This document shows positions 29,217 through 41,576 of a stretch of 64,000 bases of DNA, piece after piece. The notes beneath the pieces were generated by a model. That model was not told the origin of the DNA and did not search any database. It saw only the letters and a list, made by a program, of their open reading frames with translations. The position numbers and the translations under genes were made by a program. How positions within the stretch are numbered: position 1 is the stretch's first letter; each line of letters begins with the position of its first letter. This stretch comes from Rhabdophis nuchalis (Eukaryota; Chordata; Lepidosauria; Squamata; Natricidae): positions 44,768,605 through 44,832,604 of the forward strand of contig CM077643.1 of assembly GCA_039707465.1 (NCBI GenBank), given 5' to 3'.

Positions 29217-31597
29217 AAACTCTAGTAAGTAGGTATAGAGTTTTTTAATTATTTTTTCATCGACGCCTGTTAATATCTTGTCTAATTCCGTCATTTTGTC
29301 ATAAACCCCTCCTTTTTTTTGATCTTCCTTGTATCTTGAATGTATCTGTGTGTATGTATACCAATTAATATCCATTCCTTCTTGTTTTAGTTCCTGAATA
29401 GTTTTAAGATCACCCCTTGAGTTTAATAGATCCGAATATCTGATTGTTCGTTCCTTTTTGTGTATTATTGCGTACGTAAATGCTTCGGTAATTGATACCC
29501 AGACTGGTATTTTGAAATAATGCAGTTTCTTGATCTTCTCCCAGTTTACAATCAGAAAATCCCTTACATAGTGCCTTCTGAAAATACTATGTTTCCTGGT
29601 GGTTCGGTACCATAGAGCTGCGTGCCATCCTGATGGCAAATCATGTCCCTCTAATTTCAATAATCTAGTATTTCTTAGTGTAATCCAATCTTTAATCCAC
29701 ATCAGATTCGCAGCTTGATGATATAGTTCCCAATCAGGCAATCCCATACCTCCCCTTATTTTGGTATCTTGTAAAATTTTTAATTTTATTCTAGCTTTTT
29801 TACCTTGCCATATGAACTTTAAGACCATTTTCCTTAATTTTTCAAAAAAGTCCTTGCCCAATCTAATTGGGATTGTCTGGAATAAGTATAATACTTTAGG
29901 CAAAATATTCATTTTTATCGTGGCTATTCTCCCTAGTAATGATAGTTGTAAATTCTGCCATCTCGTAAGATCTACTTCTATTTGTTGTGTGAGTTTAGAG
30001 TAATTCTCCTTTTTAAGGGTGCTGCATCTCGACGTCAAAAAGATTCCTAGATATTTAAGCTTGTTTGTGATTTGAATTTTCAAGATTTCTGTTAATTCTT
30101 CTTTCTGTCTTCTTGTCATATTCTTTGTTAAGATTTGTGTCTTGTCTTTGTTTATTTTCAGACCTGTTATTTTCCCATATTCCTCAATTTTCCCTATCAG
30201 TTTGGACGCGGTTTTAAGTGGTTCCTCGAGAATAAAAACTAGGTCGTCTGCAAAAGCTTGTAATTTATATTGTTCTTTCCTAATTGTCATTCCCTTTATT
30301 TCTTTGTCTTCTCTTATCTTTCTATTTAACACTTCTAGCGTTAATACGAAAAGTAAAGGTGATAGTGGGCAACCTTGTCTTGTACCTCTTTTTATCTGGA
30401 TGTTATCTGAAAGCTCTCCATTTATTATTATCCTGGCTGTTTGATTGTGATATATAGTGCTTATAACATGTATAAAGTTTTGACCAAATTCCATTTGTTC
30501 TAGCTGATGCAACATAAACTTCCAATTCACGTTATCAAAGGCTTTTTGTGCATCAAGAAACATCAAAGCCATTTGTTTTTCAGGATGTGCTTCATAATAT
30601 TCCAACGTATTCAAAATTATTCTCATGTTGTCTTTAATTTGTCTCTTTGGTAAAAATCCATTTTGATCTGGATGTATAAAATTGTTTAAGTATTTTTTGA
30701 GCCTTTCTGCTAGTATTGATGCAAATAACTTATAATCCGAGTTTAACAATGAAATTGGTCGGTAATTCTTTACCTGCAGGGGATCTGTTCCTTCCTTTGG
30801 TATCAGTGAAATATAGGCTTCTGACCAAGAATTCGGCATTTTACTACCAGACATAATTTCATTCATCAATTCTAATAAAGGAAGGGATAGTATTTCCTCC
30901 AAGATTTTATAAAACTCTCCTGGGAGGCCATCCGGTCCCGGGGCTTTTAATAGCTTCAGTTAGTTCCATCATCGTTATCTTTGCATTTAATATATTTCTG
31001 CTGTCGTCCGCTATAACTGGGAGGTTTGCCTCTTGTAAGTAGTTTTTAACATCCTGTTCTAGAATGTTTTCTTTTTCGTATAATTTTATATAATATTCCT
31101 GAACAATTTTTTTTCCTCCTCATTTGAGTAATGTATTTGTCCTTGTTCATTTTTTAATTGTTGAATCTTCCTTGTCTCTCTCTCTTTCTTTAGTTTGTAC
31201 GCCAACCATCTTCCAGGTTTATTTGCGTTTTCAAAATAATTCTGTTTTGCAGATCTTATCTTCTGAGCCAATTCTTCTTTTTCTGAAATATCCATTTTAT
31301 GTTTAATTAGATCCATTTTCATTCTAATATCTTTTCTCTGTGGTAGTTTCTGTAGTTCTTTTTCCAGTGTTTTATATTCATTCTCTAATCTTTTCTGTAG
31401 CCCTCTTTTCTCTTTATTTCTTTTTCTTGTATAATCTATTATTAAACCTCTAGTAACTGCTTTCATTGCATCCCATGTATTCTGAATAGATGTATCTTCT
31501 TTTTTGTTTTCTTTAAAATAACACCTCAGTTCTTTTTCCATTTTACTTTTAAAGTTTTTCTCTTTCAATATTGCATTATTTAATGTCCATCTGGATC
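29217..31597 (-). pseudogene. L1 ORF2 central part (RT domain), 5'-truncated
   Basis: The - strand encodes the linker and RT of L1 ORF2. 31,568-31,086 gives SKMEKELRCYFKENKKEDTS through NKPGRWLAYKLKK. The frame ending near 30,902 gives NYRPISLLNSDYKLFASILA, MFLDAQKAFDNVNW, RGTRQGCPLSPLLF and the catalytic FADD. A frameshift near 30,940-30,965 (at the APGPDGLPGEFY motif) separates the two. The endonuclease and ORF1 are missing because the copy is 5' truncated at 31,597, right beside the second TTGTATTATTATG (31,598-31,610). At 29,217 it is interrupted by the L2 and resumes at 24,557. Confidence 0.92.
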
Positions 31598-31610
31598 TTG
31601 TATTATTATG

Positions 31611-32096
31611 GAAGGGGAATGTAGGAGAAGGAGTGGCAGAACCAGGGGGCAGAGCTAAAAGAGCAATCAGATGTAGGGCACTTGTGGCTATGTAGGGATT
31701 CTAGGCTGATCCCTCTTTTAACTTCAACCCCAGGTTCTGCAACTCCTTCACCTACAGACAGAGTGGTATAAACTGCATCTGCCAAGAGAGTTCATGCTGT
31801 TTCTTGGGAGTCTTCTTCTCCTGCACACCTGACCAAAGGATGCTAAGGTGGCTCTCCTTTTTTCATCTGGATGTCCAGAAAAAAATCATGTATGTCAGAG
31901 TGTGCACAGTGTAACTACTATTTTGAGTCAACCCAGGAGCAAAAAACAGTACGCAGAGGTTTTGTCTTTCAAACAGTGGTTTATATACAAGACTTATACA
32001 TACATACCTACATGTTTTAGGCAAATACCAGGCAATCAATCTTTAACTCTACATGGGAAACCACAATGGTGAGATACACGAGGAAAGAGATACATA

Positions 32097-32097
<1 letters not shown>
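31611..32097. other. No gene seen
   Basis: Single-copy-like. No recognised element. Confidence 0.4.

Positions 32098-32142
<45 letters not shown>
32098..32142. repeat. (GA)n microsatellite
   Basis: About 21 GA units preceded by AAGGA, followed by GACCGACAGACAGACA. Confidence 0.95.
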
Positions 32143-32150
<8 letters not shown>

Positions 32151-32244
32151 CAGACACCTTCACATGGCCTCCCTTATATATACAGCTTCTTAAAGTGGCA
32201 GTAACCCTGCTGACTCATCCTCATGCCATCATTTCAGTTTACAG

Positions 32245-32551
32245 CAGAGGTCATATTCAGCAGGTTCTGACCAGTTCTGGAGAACTGGTAGCGAACATTT
32301 TGAGTAGTTTGGAGAACTGGCAATGCCATCTCTGGCTGGACCCACCCCCATCTATTCTCTGCCTCCCGAGTCCCAGCTTATTGGGAGGGAATGGGGATTT
32401 TGCAATAATCTTCCCCTGGAATGGGGAGGGAATGGAGACTTTACAGTATCCTTCCCCTGCCACACCCACCATGCCATGCCCACCAAGCCACGCCATACCC
32501 ACCAAGCCATGCCCACAGAACTAGTCATATAATATTTGAATTTCCCCACTG
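32245..32551 (+). mobile_element. MITE (CAGAGGTNNTATTCAGC family), 307 bp
   Basis: Starts CAGAGGTCATATTCAGCAGG and ends TTTCCCCACTG. The perfect 8-bp duplication GTTTACAG lies at 32,237-32,244 and 32,552-32,559. Confidence 0.9.
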
Positions 32552-32559
32552 GTTTACAG

Positions 32560-33904
32560 CCTTACAACAGCTGGTCAGCTATTGAAACATCATTACCCTG
32601 ACAATATAGGTGTTCTACACTGTATTCAGAAACATTTGCAAAGGAAAGTCGAAAAGTTAACCTGACCACTGTGAATTATAAGTCCTTTCCCTTTTCATGC
32701 GTGTTGTGCATTTGGTTCGCAGACAAAAGAGGCAGGGCTTCAATCGCATAGTTGAGGCAGCCATCTTGAATTTCTTTGCCACTCCTGCCATGTATGTTCC
32801 TGATCTACTTGGCAGTAGGGTAGATGTGTGGGAGGCTGGATTTACTCTTCTCTGTAAGCCATACAAGAGCTTGTTTATGTAAAGCCTAGCAGATATAAAC
32901 CAGCCATTGTGGCTTATAAATATTACATACCACTTCCTCTGGTGAAGCATCTCTGAGGGTTTATAATAAAAACAGAGGTCAGATCCAAAGTGCTACATGG
33001 CCTTGTAAATGCCAGAGTTTAATGAACGAGGCAATAGATGAAGACATATTTCTGCTTGTCTTGACTCTCCAACCATTCACCTCACTAGGTATACCCACAT
33101 TTTCTAATATTATTATGAAAAAAAACGGGAGGGGGATTTTTGTTCATTTGTTCCATACCAGCATCTTTGCAAACGTATTTATTATATCCCCATTAATTTG
33201 CCTTCTCCCCCCCTAAAAAAGCCTCAATATGTTTAACCTTTCAGCTTGGTAAAACATAAATAGTTTCCAAAACAGAAATTCCACTTATTCCTTGAGATAA
33301 TGACACAGTAAAAACATTTCACGGCATGTTTAGTTTAGTTTTGGTTAATTGAATAAATTGCAGTTGGCTGAGTTCATGCAACATGCTAAACCATACTAAC
33401 TGCCTATCATGTGCTAAGGATCCCATGTGCAAAAGGCTTCTTGCCCTTATTTATGTGAACTGTCTCTTTCCTAATATGTTTCTGTAAAGAAATAAAAATT
33501 TGGCTCTGGAGAAGAGCATTTGGGAGGATGTTAGATTTTTCTACGGTATTTATCTCCGCAGTGAGTGCCAGTATGAAGATTTCTTTTTATCTTTGTGTTG
33601 TTTTTAATCTTCTGGTTTTTCTATGTGTGCTGCTCTTGGGAGTAGAATGCCATAGAAATGATAGTAATAAATAAATAAACCAAATTATGTCTTAGTATTT
33701 TGTTGTAATGAAATAGCCATCTTCCCCCTTGGGCACAACAATAATACACCATTGCTGGCCGTATTGTAGCATATCTGAAGGGCCAGAATGCATTCTATGC
33801 AACACTGTAAATCCCAGGGAGTAAAATAAATTTATATTTTGAATGTAAAACTCTAGCTAGGATGAAAATAATCAAAATACATCTGGAGAAAAATTGGGAT
33901 AAAA
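32560..33904. other. Single-copy-like DNA, no gene seen
   Basis: Largest repeat-poor block in the left half. Short frames only. No coding or RNA signature found. Confidence 0.5.
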
Positions 33905-34165
33905 TAGCAATAGCACTTAGAATTATGTACCACTTTACAGTGCTTTATAGCCCTCTCTAAGTGGTTTACAGAGTCAGCATATTTCCCCCAACAATCTAAT
34001 TTTATCCTTTAAAAAAAAACACCTAATTTTACTGACCTTGGAAGGACGGAAGGCTGAGTCAACCTTGAGCCTGGTGAGTTTTGCCAAATTGCAGTCAGCT
34101 GGCAGTCAGCAGAATTAGCCCGCAGTACTGTACTCTAACCACTGCGCCACCATGGCTCATATGTG
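33905..34165 (-). mobile_element. tRNA-derived squamate SINE
   Basis: On the - strand: head GAGCCATGGTGGCGCAGTGG, body GGTTGACTCAGCCTTCCG, 3' end ACCACTTAGAGAGGGC. Same family as 14,725-14,971. Confidence 0.88.
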
Positions 34166-34244
34166 TTCAATCTTTTGCTTGTGCTCCCTTACAAAATCCT
34201 CCTTGTAAAATGTATCTTTAAAAAGAAGGAAACCTAAGTTGAGA

Positions 34245-34720
34245 AGTTTTACATCATAGAGAACATAGGGCTGGAAGGGACCTCAGAGGTCTTCTAGTCC
34301 AGGGGTCTCCAATCTTTGCAACTTTAAATCTGAAGGACTTCAGGTCCCAGAGTTCTCCAGAAGAACTCTGGGAGCTGAAGTGTGGGAGCTGAAGTCCTTC
34401 AGACTTAAAGTTGCAAAGGTTGGAGACCCCTGTTCTAGTCAGTCCATCTTGCTCAAGGCTGGAGACATTATGCCAACCTGGTCAAATGGTGGTCTAGTCT
34501 GTTTTTGAAAACCTCCAATCATGGAGGATCCATAATTCTGGGAGGCAAGATATTCCCCTGATTAATTGTTCTCAATTCTCAAAAAAATTTCTCCTAACTT
34601 CTAAATTGGATCTTCCTTCCATTCATTTCTCCTTTTCCTGCCCTCTGGGGCTCTGGAGAATAAGTCAACCCTCTCTTCTCTGTGACAGCCGCTCAAGTAC
34701 AGAAAAAAGTTATCCTGTCT
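34245..34720 (-). mobile_element. CR1-related LINE 3' end, host of a MITE
   Basis: GGGCTGGAAGGGACCTCAG and GTTTTTGAAAACCTCCAATC mark a diverged CR1 subfamily. It is interrupted by the hairpin MITE at 34,300-34,432. Confidence 0.8.
34300..34432. mobile_element. Hairpin hAT MITE
   Basis: CAGGGGTCTCCAATCTTTGC and GCAAAGGTTGGAGACCCCTG ends. The perfect duplication TTCTAGTC lies at 34,292-34,299 and 34,433-34,440. The centre is partly rearranged (GGGAGCTGAAGT repeated). Confidence 0.92.
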
Positions 34721-35052
34721 TCCAATATCTATTACCAGATGTAATAAAAATGTTATGCTGATGGGAATTCCTGATTCTAATCTTACAGTACATAGAAAAA
34801 CATATCTTCTTTCTGATATGGTGCAATATTTGTTATTCCCAAAGAGAAATCTGGACAAGACTCGATTCCACCAGAAATCATCCTACGCTGCCAAAACAGG
34901 AAATGTCCCTACTTGACATGAAGAAATGAAGCTCACCCAAAATGAAATCATCTTGTAGCTGTTGTTGCTTCAGATCCTGAATGTGCTACATGGGCAAGTC
35001 AGATTCAAGAGGCTCAGCTGGAGGGTCAGTGGAGAGCAATTGTAGGACACAC

Positions 35053-35483
35053 CAGTGGTGGGTTTCAAATTTTTTTAGAACCTCTTCTGTAGGTGTGGCC
35101 TGCTTTGTGGGAGTGGCTTGCCAGCCATGTGACTGGGTAGGAGTGGCCAACTTGTAAAATGTGGTGAAACTCACTTAATAATGCACTTGCTTAGCAACCA
35201 AAATGTTGGCTCAAAAACTCTGGCATTGAAGTATGCAAGTCTTAAAGCTGTCAAGTTACAAGATCCTTACACCCCTAATCCTTTAGAAAAAAACCCCAGG
35301 GGTGTTCGAACTTGACAGCTTTAAGACTTGTGGACTTCAATTCCCAGAATTCCTCCTCTCACACTTCCTCTTGATGATGGGTGGACGGGCGGGGGAGGGA
35401 GCTGGAACCGGTTCTAAATGGCACTGTAGATTTGTGGAACCTCTTCTATAGAAGAGGTTAGAACTGGCAGGAACCCACCCCTG
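35053..35483 (-). mobile_element. Composite MITE, 431 bp
   Basis: Reverse orientation of the 9,475 copy: CAGTGGTGGGTTTC start, GGAACCCACCCCTG end. The perfect duplication GGACACAC lies at 35,045-35,052 and 35,484-35,491. Confidence 0.92.
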
Positions 35484-35491
35484 GGACACAC

Positions 35492-36544
35492 TCAACTTAC
35501 AGTGAAACTTCTCCAGCCTTGTGTGCTTCGGATGTCAATATTGTGATTTATGGTACAAAGCAGTGAGGGTGTCCAGCTAGAGGAATTTCATTTGAGAACA
35601 AAACAGCTTTCCAAAATTTTAGCAATTTTTTTTCTTTTAAAGCATGATATCATTCACACTTTCCAAGTTTTATTTGTAGGATCAATTCCCATGACACACT
35701 TTCTCGTGGCTACTTCTATGAATCCAGTTTTCATTTTTTTGCAACACAGGCTAATCACTAAATAGCCTAAACTTTAAGCTAATCACTAAATATCTATGTC
35801 TATGGAGAGTCTCAGCCATTCAGGTCATGGTTGTCCCAAAAGGCTAATTACGTTGTTAGGTTAATATGCAGTTGTCTGGATGTGCAAAATCTTAGCCTCC
35901 AAAACTACTACTTGCATTTTCTGTGATCATCACAACCATGATTGATCAATGGTAGATTCCTGGGGAGATAAGTACCTATATCCTAGGCACAGGGCATAAA
36001 ATACCTCATTGTCTGTTCATTAGTCAATTAGTATCCTTAAAACTTTATCTTTCCAAATGTACCTCCAATAATGACAATGTACCTTGTTAGCCAATCAGAA
36101 GGGCAATCAGAGGAGATTCTACCAGGACACCAAAGGCTGAGATATGGCAGGAGTTTTACAAGAGTTTAAAACAGGGATTACCCTCATGGGAATATGAGAA
36201 ACCTCTTCTTAACCTGTTTCCAGATTTGAATGTTTAACTTAGCAACTTCTTTAACAATGATTGGCAGCAATCAGTGGAGATGCTGGAAATTAAACCTGGT
36301 TCTTTCAACAGGTAAAAATGTCCTCTTTCAGGGAGTGACCTACAGCTTTCAACCCACTGGCAAATAGCCAGTTGGAGGCATGGCTCAACCGTTAAAGAAT
36401 ATTAGAAACAAAAAAAAAGGCGCTGGGTGAGGGAGAGGAAGTCTACCTCAGGATTATTTTTGTTACTAGTATTTATTAAATTTATATGCTGCTCGGTTGT
36501 GGTATTGGGAAATGCATTTTCGGGCGACTTCCAGTTGACGTCAA
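35492..36544. other. Mostly single-copy, short Penelope-like piece
   Basis: 35,800-35,855 (GGAGAGTCTCAGCCATTCAGG, ATGGTTGTCCCAAAAGG) resembles Penelope-like flanks. No gene seen in the rest. Confidence 0.4.
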
Positions 36545-36990
36545 GGCAAGTTATATGCGAGACCGTCTCCTGCCCCATACATCCCTTCGGCCGATCCGCT
36601 CCCACAGAGAGGGCCTTCTCAGGGTGCCGTCGGCCGGGCAATGCCGACTGGCGACACCCAAGGGAAGAGCCTTCTCTGTGGCGGGCCTTGCCCTTTGGAA
36701 CGACCTACCCTCTGAATTGCGTACCATCTCGGACTTCCGCCTCTTCCGCCAGTGTCTAAAGACACATCTCTTCCAGCAAGCCGGCCTAACCTAACCTCCC
36801 TTCGGGGCTATTTTAGATAGTTTTTAAATGGGGGATTTTAATTTGGTTTTATCATAGGACTGTAATTTAATATGTTTTTAAATTTTGTATTTATCGTTTT
36901 GTATGTTTTTAAATTCCTGTGCGCCGCCCTGGGTCCTTCGTGGAGAAGGGCGTATATAAATACGGGATATAAATGTGATTTTAAAAAAAA
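36545..36990 (+). mobile_element. L2 LINE 3' end
   Basis: CGAGACCGTCTCCTGCCCC onward encodes the L2 C-terminus (ALWNDLPSELRTISDFRLF) in an intact local frame. 3' UTR, CGCCGCCCTGGGTCC terminus and A-rich tail follow. 5' truncated. Confidence 0.9.
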
Positions 36991-37550
36991 AATAAAAAAA
37001 AATATCAGGCACAGGGAATGGGTTTCTGCATTCCCTGTGCTGACACCCCCCTGCTGGTGAGCTCCAAAAGGAGCCAAAGTCACCCTGCAGAGGCAGTGAA
37101 GCAAAGAGGGGCGCCTTGTGAGGTAGAGCAGAGTTGCAGCTCTCCTGTCTGGCCCAGGGCTCTTTTTCCCTCTCAGCCACATCAGGGAGAACAGACAGCC
37201 TAAAGATGGCTGCCACAAAGCTGGGACAACTGAAGAACAACAACTAACACTGGTGCTGGAGTGAAGTAGGTAAACAGTGACTGGAACTGGAGGAGGTTAT
37301 TCCTTTTTGCCCTAAACTTAACTCCAAGAAACAATTTAGAACTATCTGCTCAGAACTATTTGTTTAAGCGGTGTCTAGGCATTCTGAGGAAATACCAGAC
37401 ACTAGAGGGGAAACACATTTTCATTTAGGTCATTAAAAAAAAAATTGAAGAGCCGTGGAGGAATATAGAGGGGCTTATTTGGCAAGCAGTAGAACACTTA
37501 TTCTAATTTTTTGCTCCATGTAAAGTGATACAAATAATGACTAAAAATCA
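36991..37550. other. No gene seen
   Basis: CCCCCTGCTGGTGAGCTCC and surrounding single-copy-like sequence, with no recognised element. Confidence 0.4.
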
Positions 37551-37554
37551 ATGT

Positions 37555-37740
37555 TGTGTCTCTGTGGAGATTCTCAATCATCCAGCTCATGGTTATCCCA
37601 AAGGTGCTTTTCAAAAGACAACTGAACTTCTTTGTTTTTGTTTTCCTTGAAAACATTTCACTTCTCATCTAAAAAGCTAACCAACAAAGTCCAGTTGCCT
37701 TTTGAAAATCACCTTTGGGACAATCACTGTTGTGCTACTA
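37555..37740. mobile_element. Penelope-like terminal fragment
   Basis: CCCAAAGGTGCTTTTCAAAAG on the left and CTTTTGAAAATCACCTTTGGG on the right form a loose inverted repeat around TTTCACTTCTCATC, the same architecture as 61,615-62,255 but without the coding interior. Confidence 0.6.
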
Positions 37741-37824
37741 AAACTGGTCAGCATGATGGGCTGGCCAGGTAGGGGTGGGAGAACCTATGTGGTTGACATG
37801 ATATATATATATATATATAATTCA

Positions 37825-38048
37825 CTTTTTCTGCTTGGCTGGCCTGGGTAATTAAACTGTTGTTAGGGTTTTTAGGGGCTTGTTTTAGTTTTTATATGGG
37901 ATTTTAGTGCAGGGTTTTAGTTTAATTCATTTTAATATTGTATTATGTTTGTAGTTTTTATTTGTATTTTTAAATTCCCTGTGCCCCGCCTCGAGTCCCT
38001 TCGGGGAGAGAGAGCGGGTTATAAATTAAAATTATTATTATTATTATA
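37825..38048 (+). mobile_element. L2 LINE extreme 3' end with (ATT)n tail
   Basis: CCCTGTGCCCCGCCTCGAGTC and GCGGGTTATAAATTAAAATT, then ATT repeats. This is the orientation opposite to 22,164-22,650 and the same subfamily. An (AT)n tract lies at 37,800-37,818. Confidence 0.85.
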
Positions 38049-38099
38049 ATTCACCTCTATTTAAAAGCTTTTGTCCCACTGCTTGATAATGAAAACCAG

Positions 38100-39039
38100 A
38101 ATCCTTCCTTACTCATTTAAAGTGGCGTAGGGTTATTTTTTTTATTGTTGGGGCAGTTGCTACTCACAAATTTCTTTCCCCATATGGCTTTCGTCTGAAA
38201 ATATAGGGGGCAGCCTAGCTTTGCCTATAGAAAACAGCACCTCTGGAGCTTGTAATCTGAGCCCAAAACTGACAGTTAAAAATGAGGTTTAAAATTATAT
38301 GCATCCATTTGTATGGTCCTATTATCCCTCTGCCTTCAGAACAAAAATCTGCCTCTTTGCATGTGTGTGTCTGTATTTAGAAAAAGAAAGTCCAATGCAA
38401 TTAGGAAACAAAAAGGCAAACATGAAGCAAAGGTGGCCATGATGTGTTGCTGGGGCCTATTCTTTCTTTGTTTTATTTTTGCAGTCATGAGAACTGATAA
38501 AGAATTCCAGATCCTTCCTCCGAAAGGATTAGTCCGAGCCCTAGGGACAACAAGGAGGAGAGCTAATTACAGTAGGAGCCCAGCCTCCCATTCTCATAGC
38601 AGCTGCCACAATAGCATGGAAAATGAGTGGGATGGAGAGCAAATCGTTCCCATCCACAGGCTAGGGGGACCGATGGTGGTTTGCAGCCCGATAATAACTC
38701 TCTTTCATAGACAAAGGCTCCGTTCTTTGGACGCTGCTCTTGCGCACGTCAGGGGCCTTCTGTTAATTATAGTTATTTGCCTCCAATGAAAAATTAGCTA
38801 CGTTCTAAGAATTTCCCATTGCTGCTTCCTCTTGTCAAACTTTCAGCAAAGAGCAGCGCCAAGAAAGTCACTCAAGTTCTATATCTATATTCTATATGTT
38901 GTAGAAGAAAGTTTGCAGATATAGTGCAAGTGGAGTTAGGGAATGATGGATGACCCTGAAGCCCAAGTGCTTTGTGACTCCTAGCTCTCGGGCAGCAGGG
39001 ATTAATCCTTGCTATTAAAACAATTTTTATAAAAACCTA
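38100..39039. other. Repeat-poor block, possible conserved non-coding DNA
   Basis: No transposon signature. A 158-codon frame (38,313-38,789) has no recognisable domain and I do not call it. Balanced composition and absence of repeats between heavily invaded flanks make 38,440-38,900 a candidate regulatory element, about 13 kb upstream of NID2. This is inference only. Confidence 0.3.
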
Positions 39040-39290
39040 GTTTCTAAAAGTAGAGCTATTTTGGCATAGCAGTGAAGGCACCAGGCTAGAAACAGGAGAC
39101 TGTAAGTTTTAGTCCTGCCTTTGGCAGAAAGCCAGCTGGATGACTTTGGGCCAGTGGTAACCTCACAGCCCTAAGAAGGGAGCAATGGCAAATCACTTCT
39201 GAAATCTTACACATTGCAGGGATTACTCAAGGTAGTTTCCAGGAGTCAGCATTAAGGCTGACTCCTGGAAACCTAAAAAAAGGTTCTAAA
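39040..39290 (+). mobile_element. Possible SINE with terminal inverted 18-mer
   Basis: GGCATAGCAGTGAAGGCACC resembles a tRNA-like head, with AAGCCAGCTGGATGACTTTG similar to a segment at 55,125-55,150. Downstream TTTCCAGGAGTCAGC and GCTGACTCCTGGAAA are exact reverse complements around ATTAAG. Confidence 0.45.
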
Positions 39291-39447
39291 GTGAGGTTTC
39301 ATCCTGCATTAAACTGGCAAAAGATAGCTTTGTGCAATGTAATCAAGAAATGAAGGTAGCATTCTTCAGTGGGTGGGCTTGTAGAATAATGCTTCAGAAA
39401 GGTTTGTGTATAACTCCCAGAATTCCCCAGCCTGCCATTCTGGAATA

Positions 39448-39500
39448 TCATATATCATATCATATCATATCATATCATATCATATCATATCATATCATAT
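39448..39500. repeat. (CATAT)n microsatellite
   Basis: About ten ATCAT/CATAT pentamers, followed by a C homopolymer near 39,557-39,570. Confidence 0.92.
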
Positions 39501-39783
39501 CATCTCTCATCATATCATATATCACACCAGAACAACTAGACACAAGGACAGTTTCCCCCCCCCCCCCCCGAATGCCATCACTCTGCTTAACAACTAATTC
39601 CCACAACACTGTCAATAATTTACTAAGAATGTATTACTTATTAGTAACCTTGACTATCACTAAGTGTTGCATCTTTTTATTCTTGATGAATGTATTTTTA
39701 TTCTTTTTATGTACACTGAGAGCATGTACACCAAAGACAAATTCCTTGTGTGTCCAATCACACTTGGCTAATAAAAAAAATAT

Positions 39784-39849
39784 GTTCTATTCTGTTCCGT
39801 TCCATTCTATTTTATTCTATTCTATTCCACAAATGTAGTTTATTTGCCT

Positions 39850-39932
<83 letters not shown>

Positions 39933-39973
39933 CTCTCTCTCTCTGACTCTCTCTCTCTCTGACTCTCTCTCTC
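39784..39973. repeat. (ATTCT)n and (TC)n microsatellites
   Basis: Imperfect TTCTA pentamers at 39,784-39,828 follow ACACTTGGCTAATAAAAAAA, which looks like a LINE 3' end. A long TC dinucleotide run with GAC interruptions occupies 39,854-39,973. Confidence 0.93.
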
Positions 39974-40581
39974 AATCTATCCCAGAATGGCTACCTGGGG
40001 ACTTCTGGGAGTTAAAGTCCATAGGTATTAAAGTTGCCAAGGTTCTGACAGACTATAGGGAAGGCAAATAAACTACATCTTGAAGTAATAGTTGTGATTT
40101 CCATGTAATTAGACCAGGTTGGACTGACCACCAGGTCTATCATTCCCTAACACAGTGGCTACCTAGAAAACTTCCCATATATTGTAGAGCTTGCTTGAGA
40201 TAGGGATGTACCAATGGCATTGCCCTAAAAACAAGAGATTATATTTGAAGAAATGCAGTTTTCTGGATATTTTCTCCATAACTCAATGATGCTAGTTTGG
40301 TACTCGGTCTAGCGAAGGTGGTCATCAGATTCCATAAGAACTTCCTAGATCATCCCTCTAAAGCTCCAGCATTTCCACTCTTCATTTCACAGTCTCCCCC
40401 TGCATTTCTCTTGTTGTTTGCAGAGGGATGGTCTGTGGAAGGGGATTCAACTCCAGGACTATCTTTAGAGAGGGGCATGCTATCATCTGCCACAATGCTC
40501 TAGTAATTGCTTTGGTAAGTGAAAGGGCAGGTAACAAGGCTTTCAAATTTTGCTGAGAGGTTAACATGGAGGAATTCAGAG

Positions 40582-40613
<32 letters not shown>

Positions 40614-40814
40614 AAGAAAACAAAAGTGAAGATGCCATGCTCCTTTCCTTTGGCCCTGTCTAAATGATCATCTTTATTTCCAAAGTTGCGTTGCTAATTA
40701 AAAATTAAATGTGGTGGAATAGGCTGTGTGATGATCTATTATTAAAGCTCAAGGCATCTTACAAGTTGAACTTAGGCTGTCAGAGGGATCACCAAGTTCA
40801 GTGGGGCTTCCTCC
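39974..40814. other. No gene seen; small (AAC)n
   Basis: Fragments of a hairpin-MITE arm at about 39,985-40,050 (CTTCTGGGAGTTAAAGTCC) and an (AAC)n tract at 40,583-40,613. Otherwise single-copy-like. Confidence 0.45.
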
Positions 40815-41075
40815 AGAGCAGGATGTCAAACTCAAGGCCTGGGGGCTGGATGTGGCCTGTAGGGTACTTAGATCTGGCCTGCAGGGCCACCCTGGAAACA
40901 GCGAAGGACTGGCCCATGGTGCCCCTGCCAGAGAAAACAGAGGCCTTCTTGAGCTCCATTTTCATTGGCAGACGATTGCAGGAGGCCGTCCCAGCTGAAA
41001 ACAGAGCTCAGGAGTCCGTTTTCTCTGGCCACCACAGGTGCCTCCAACACGAGAGACGTTGAGCTCCAGCATTGG
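40815..41075 (+). mobile_element. hAT-type MITE fragment (GTCAAACTC family)
   Basis: GATGTCAAACTCAAGGCC, AACAGCGAAGGACTGGCCC and ACGTTGAGCTCC match the outer element at 43,069-44,141. The right terminus is missing. Confidence 0.75.
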
Positions 41076-41576
41076 ATCAACGTTGGATCAATGACAATAT
41101 TATATATTTATTTATAAAATTTATGTGCTGCCTGTTTCACATCCAATGACATGCAGTCCTGAAAAAGGGATGCCATTTCTTGATACTAAATTTAGTTTTA
41201 ATTAAATTTAAATGTAATTTAATTTTTAGATTTCATTTAAAAATTTAGGATTTTTTTTTAAATTAAAAAAGAGACTTGAGGACTAATAAGCAGCATCTAC
41301 GTCTACCAACCTCTTGCCTGGTAGGCTGAAGGTTGAGGAATGAAGTTTGGCAATTGGAACATACCAATCCCAAAGGCAAACATTTTGTAGCAGGCTGGTA
41401 AGAAGGAATTGGAATGTGCATGTTTTGAGTGATATTTAGGCACTTGTTGGGGTGCAGCAACTGTCAAGAAAGACCTGAAGCTGCTTTTAAAAACCAGCTT
41501 CCTGTTCCCAGGGACATCTATAATGATATTTTTTAAATCCTGTTTCCAAGATGCTTGTCTGTTTCCCATCCTTACC

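Noticed and set aside
31848..32100. Possible LTR fragment (GTTTATATACAAGACTTAT region)
   Set aside because: No paired LTR, primer-binding site or polyprotein. Not supportable.
38313..38789. 158-codon + strand frame as a possible gene
   Set aside because: No recognisable domain, no promoter or splice support, and a hydrophobic patch alone is not evidence.
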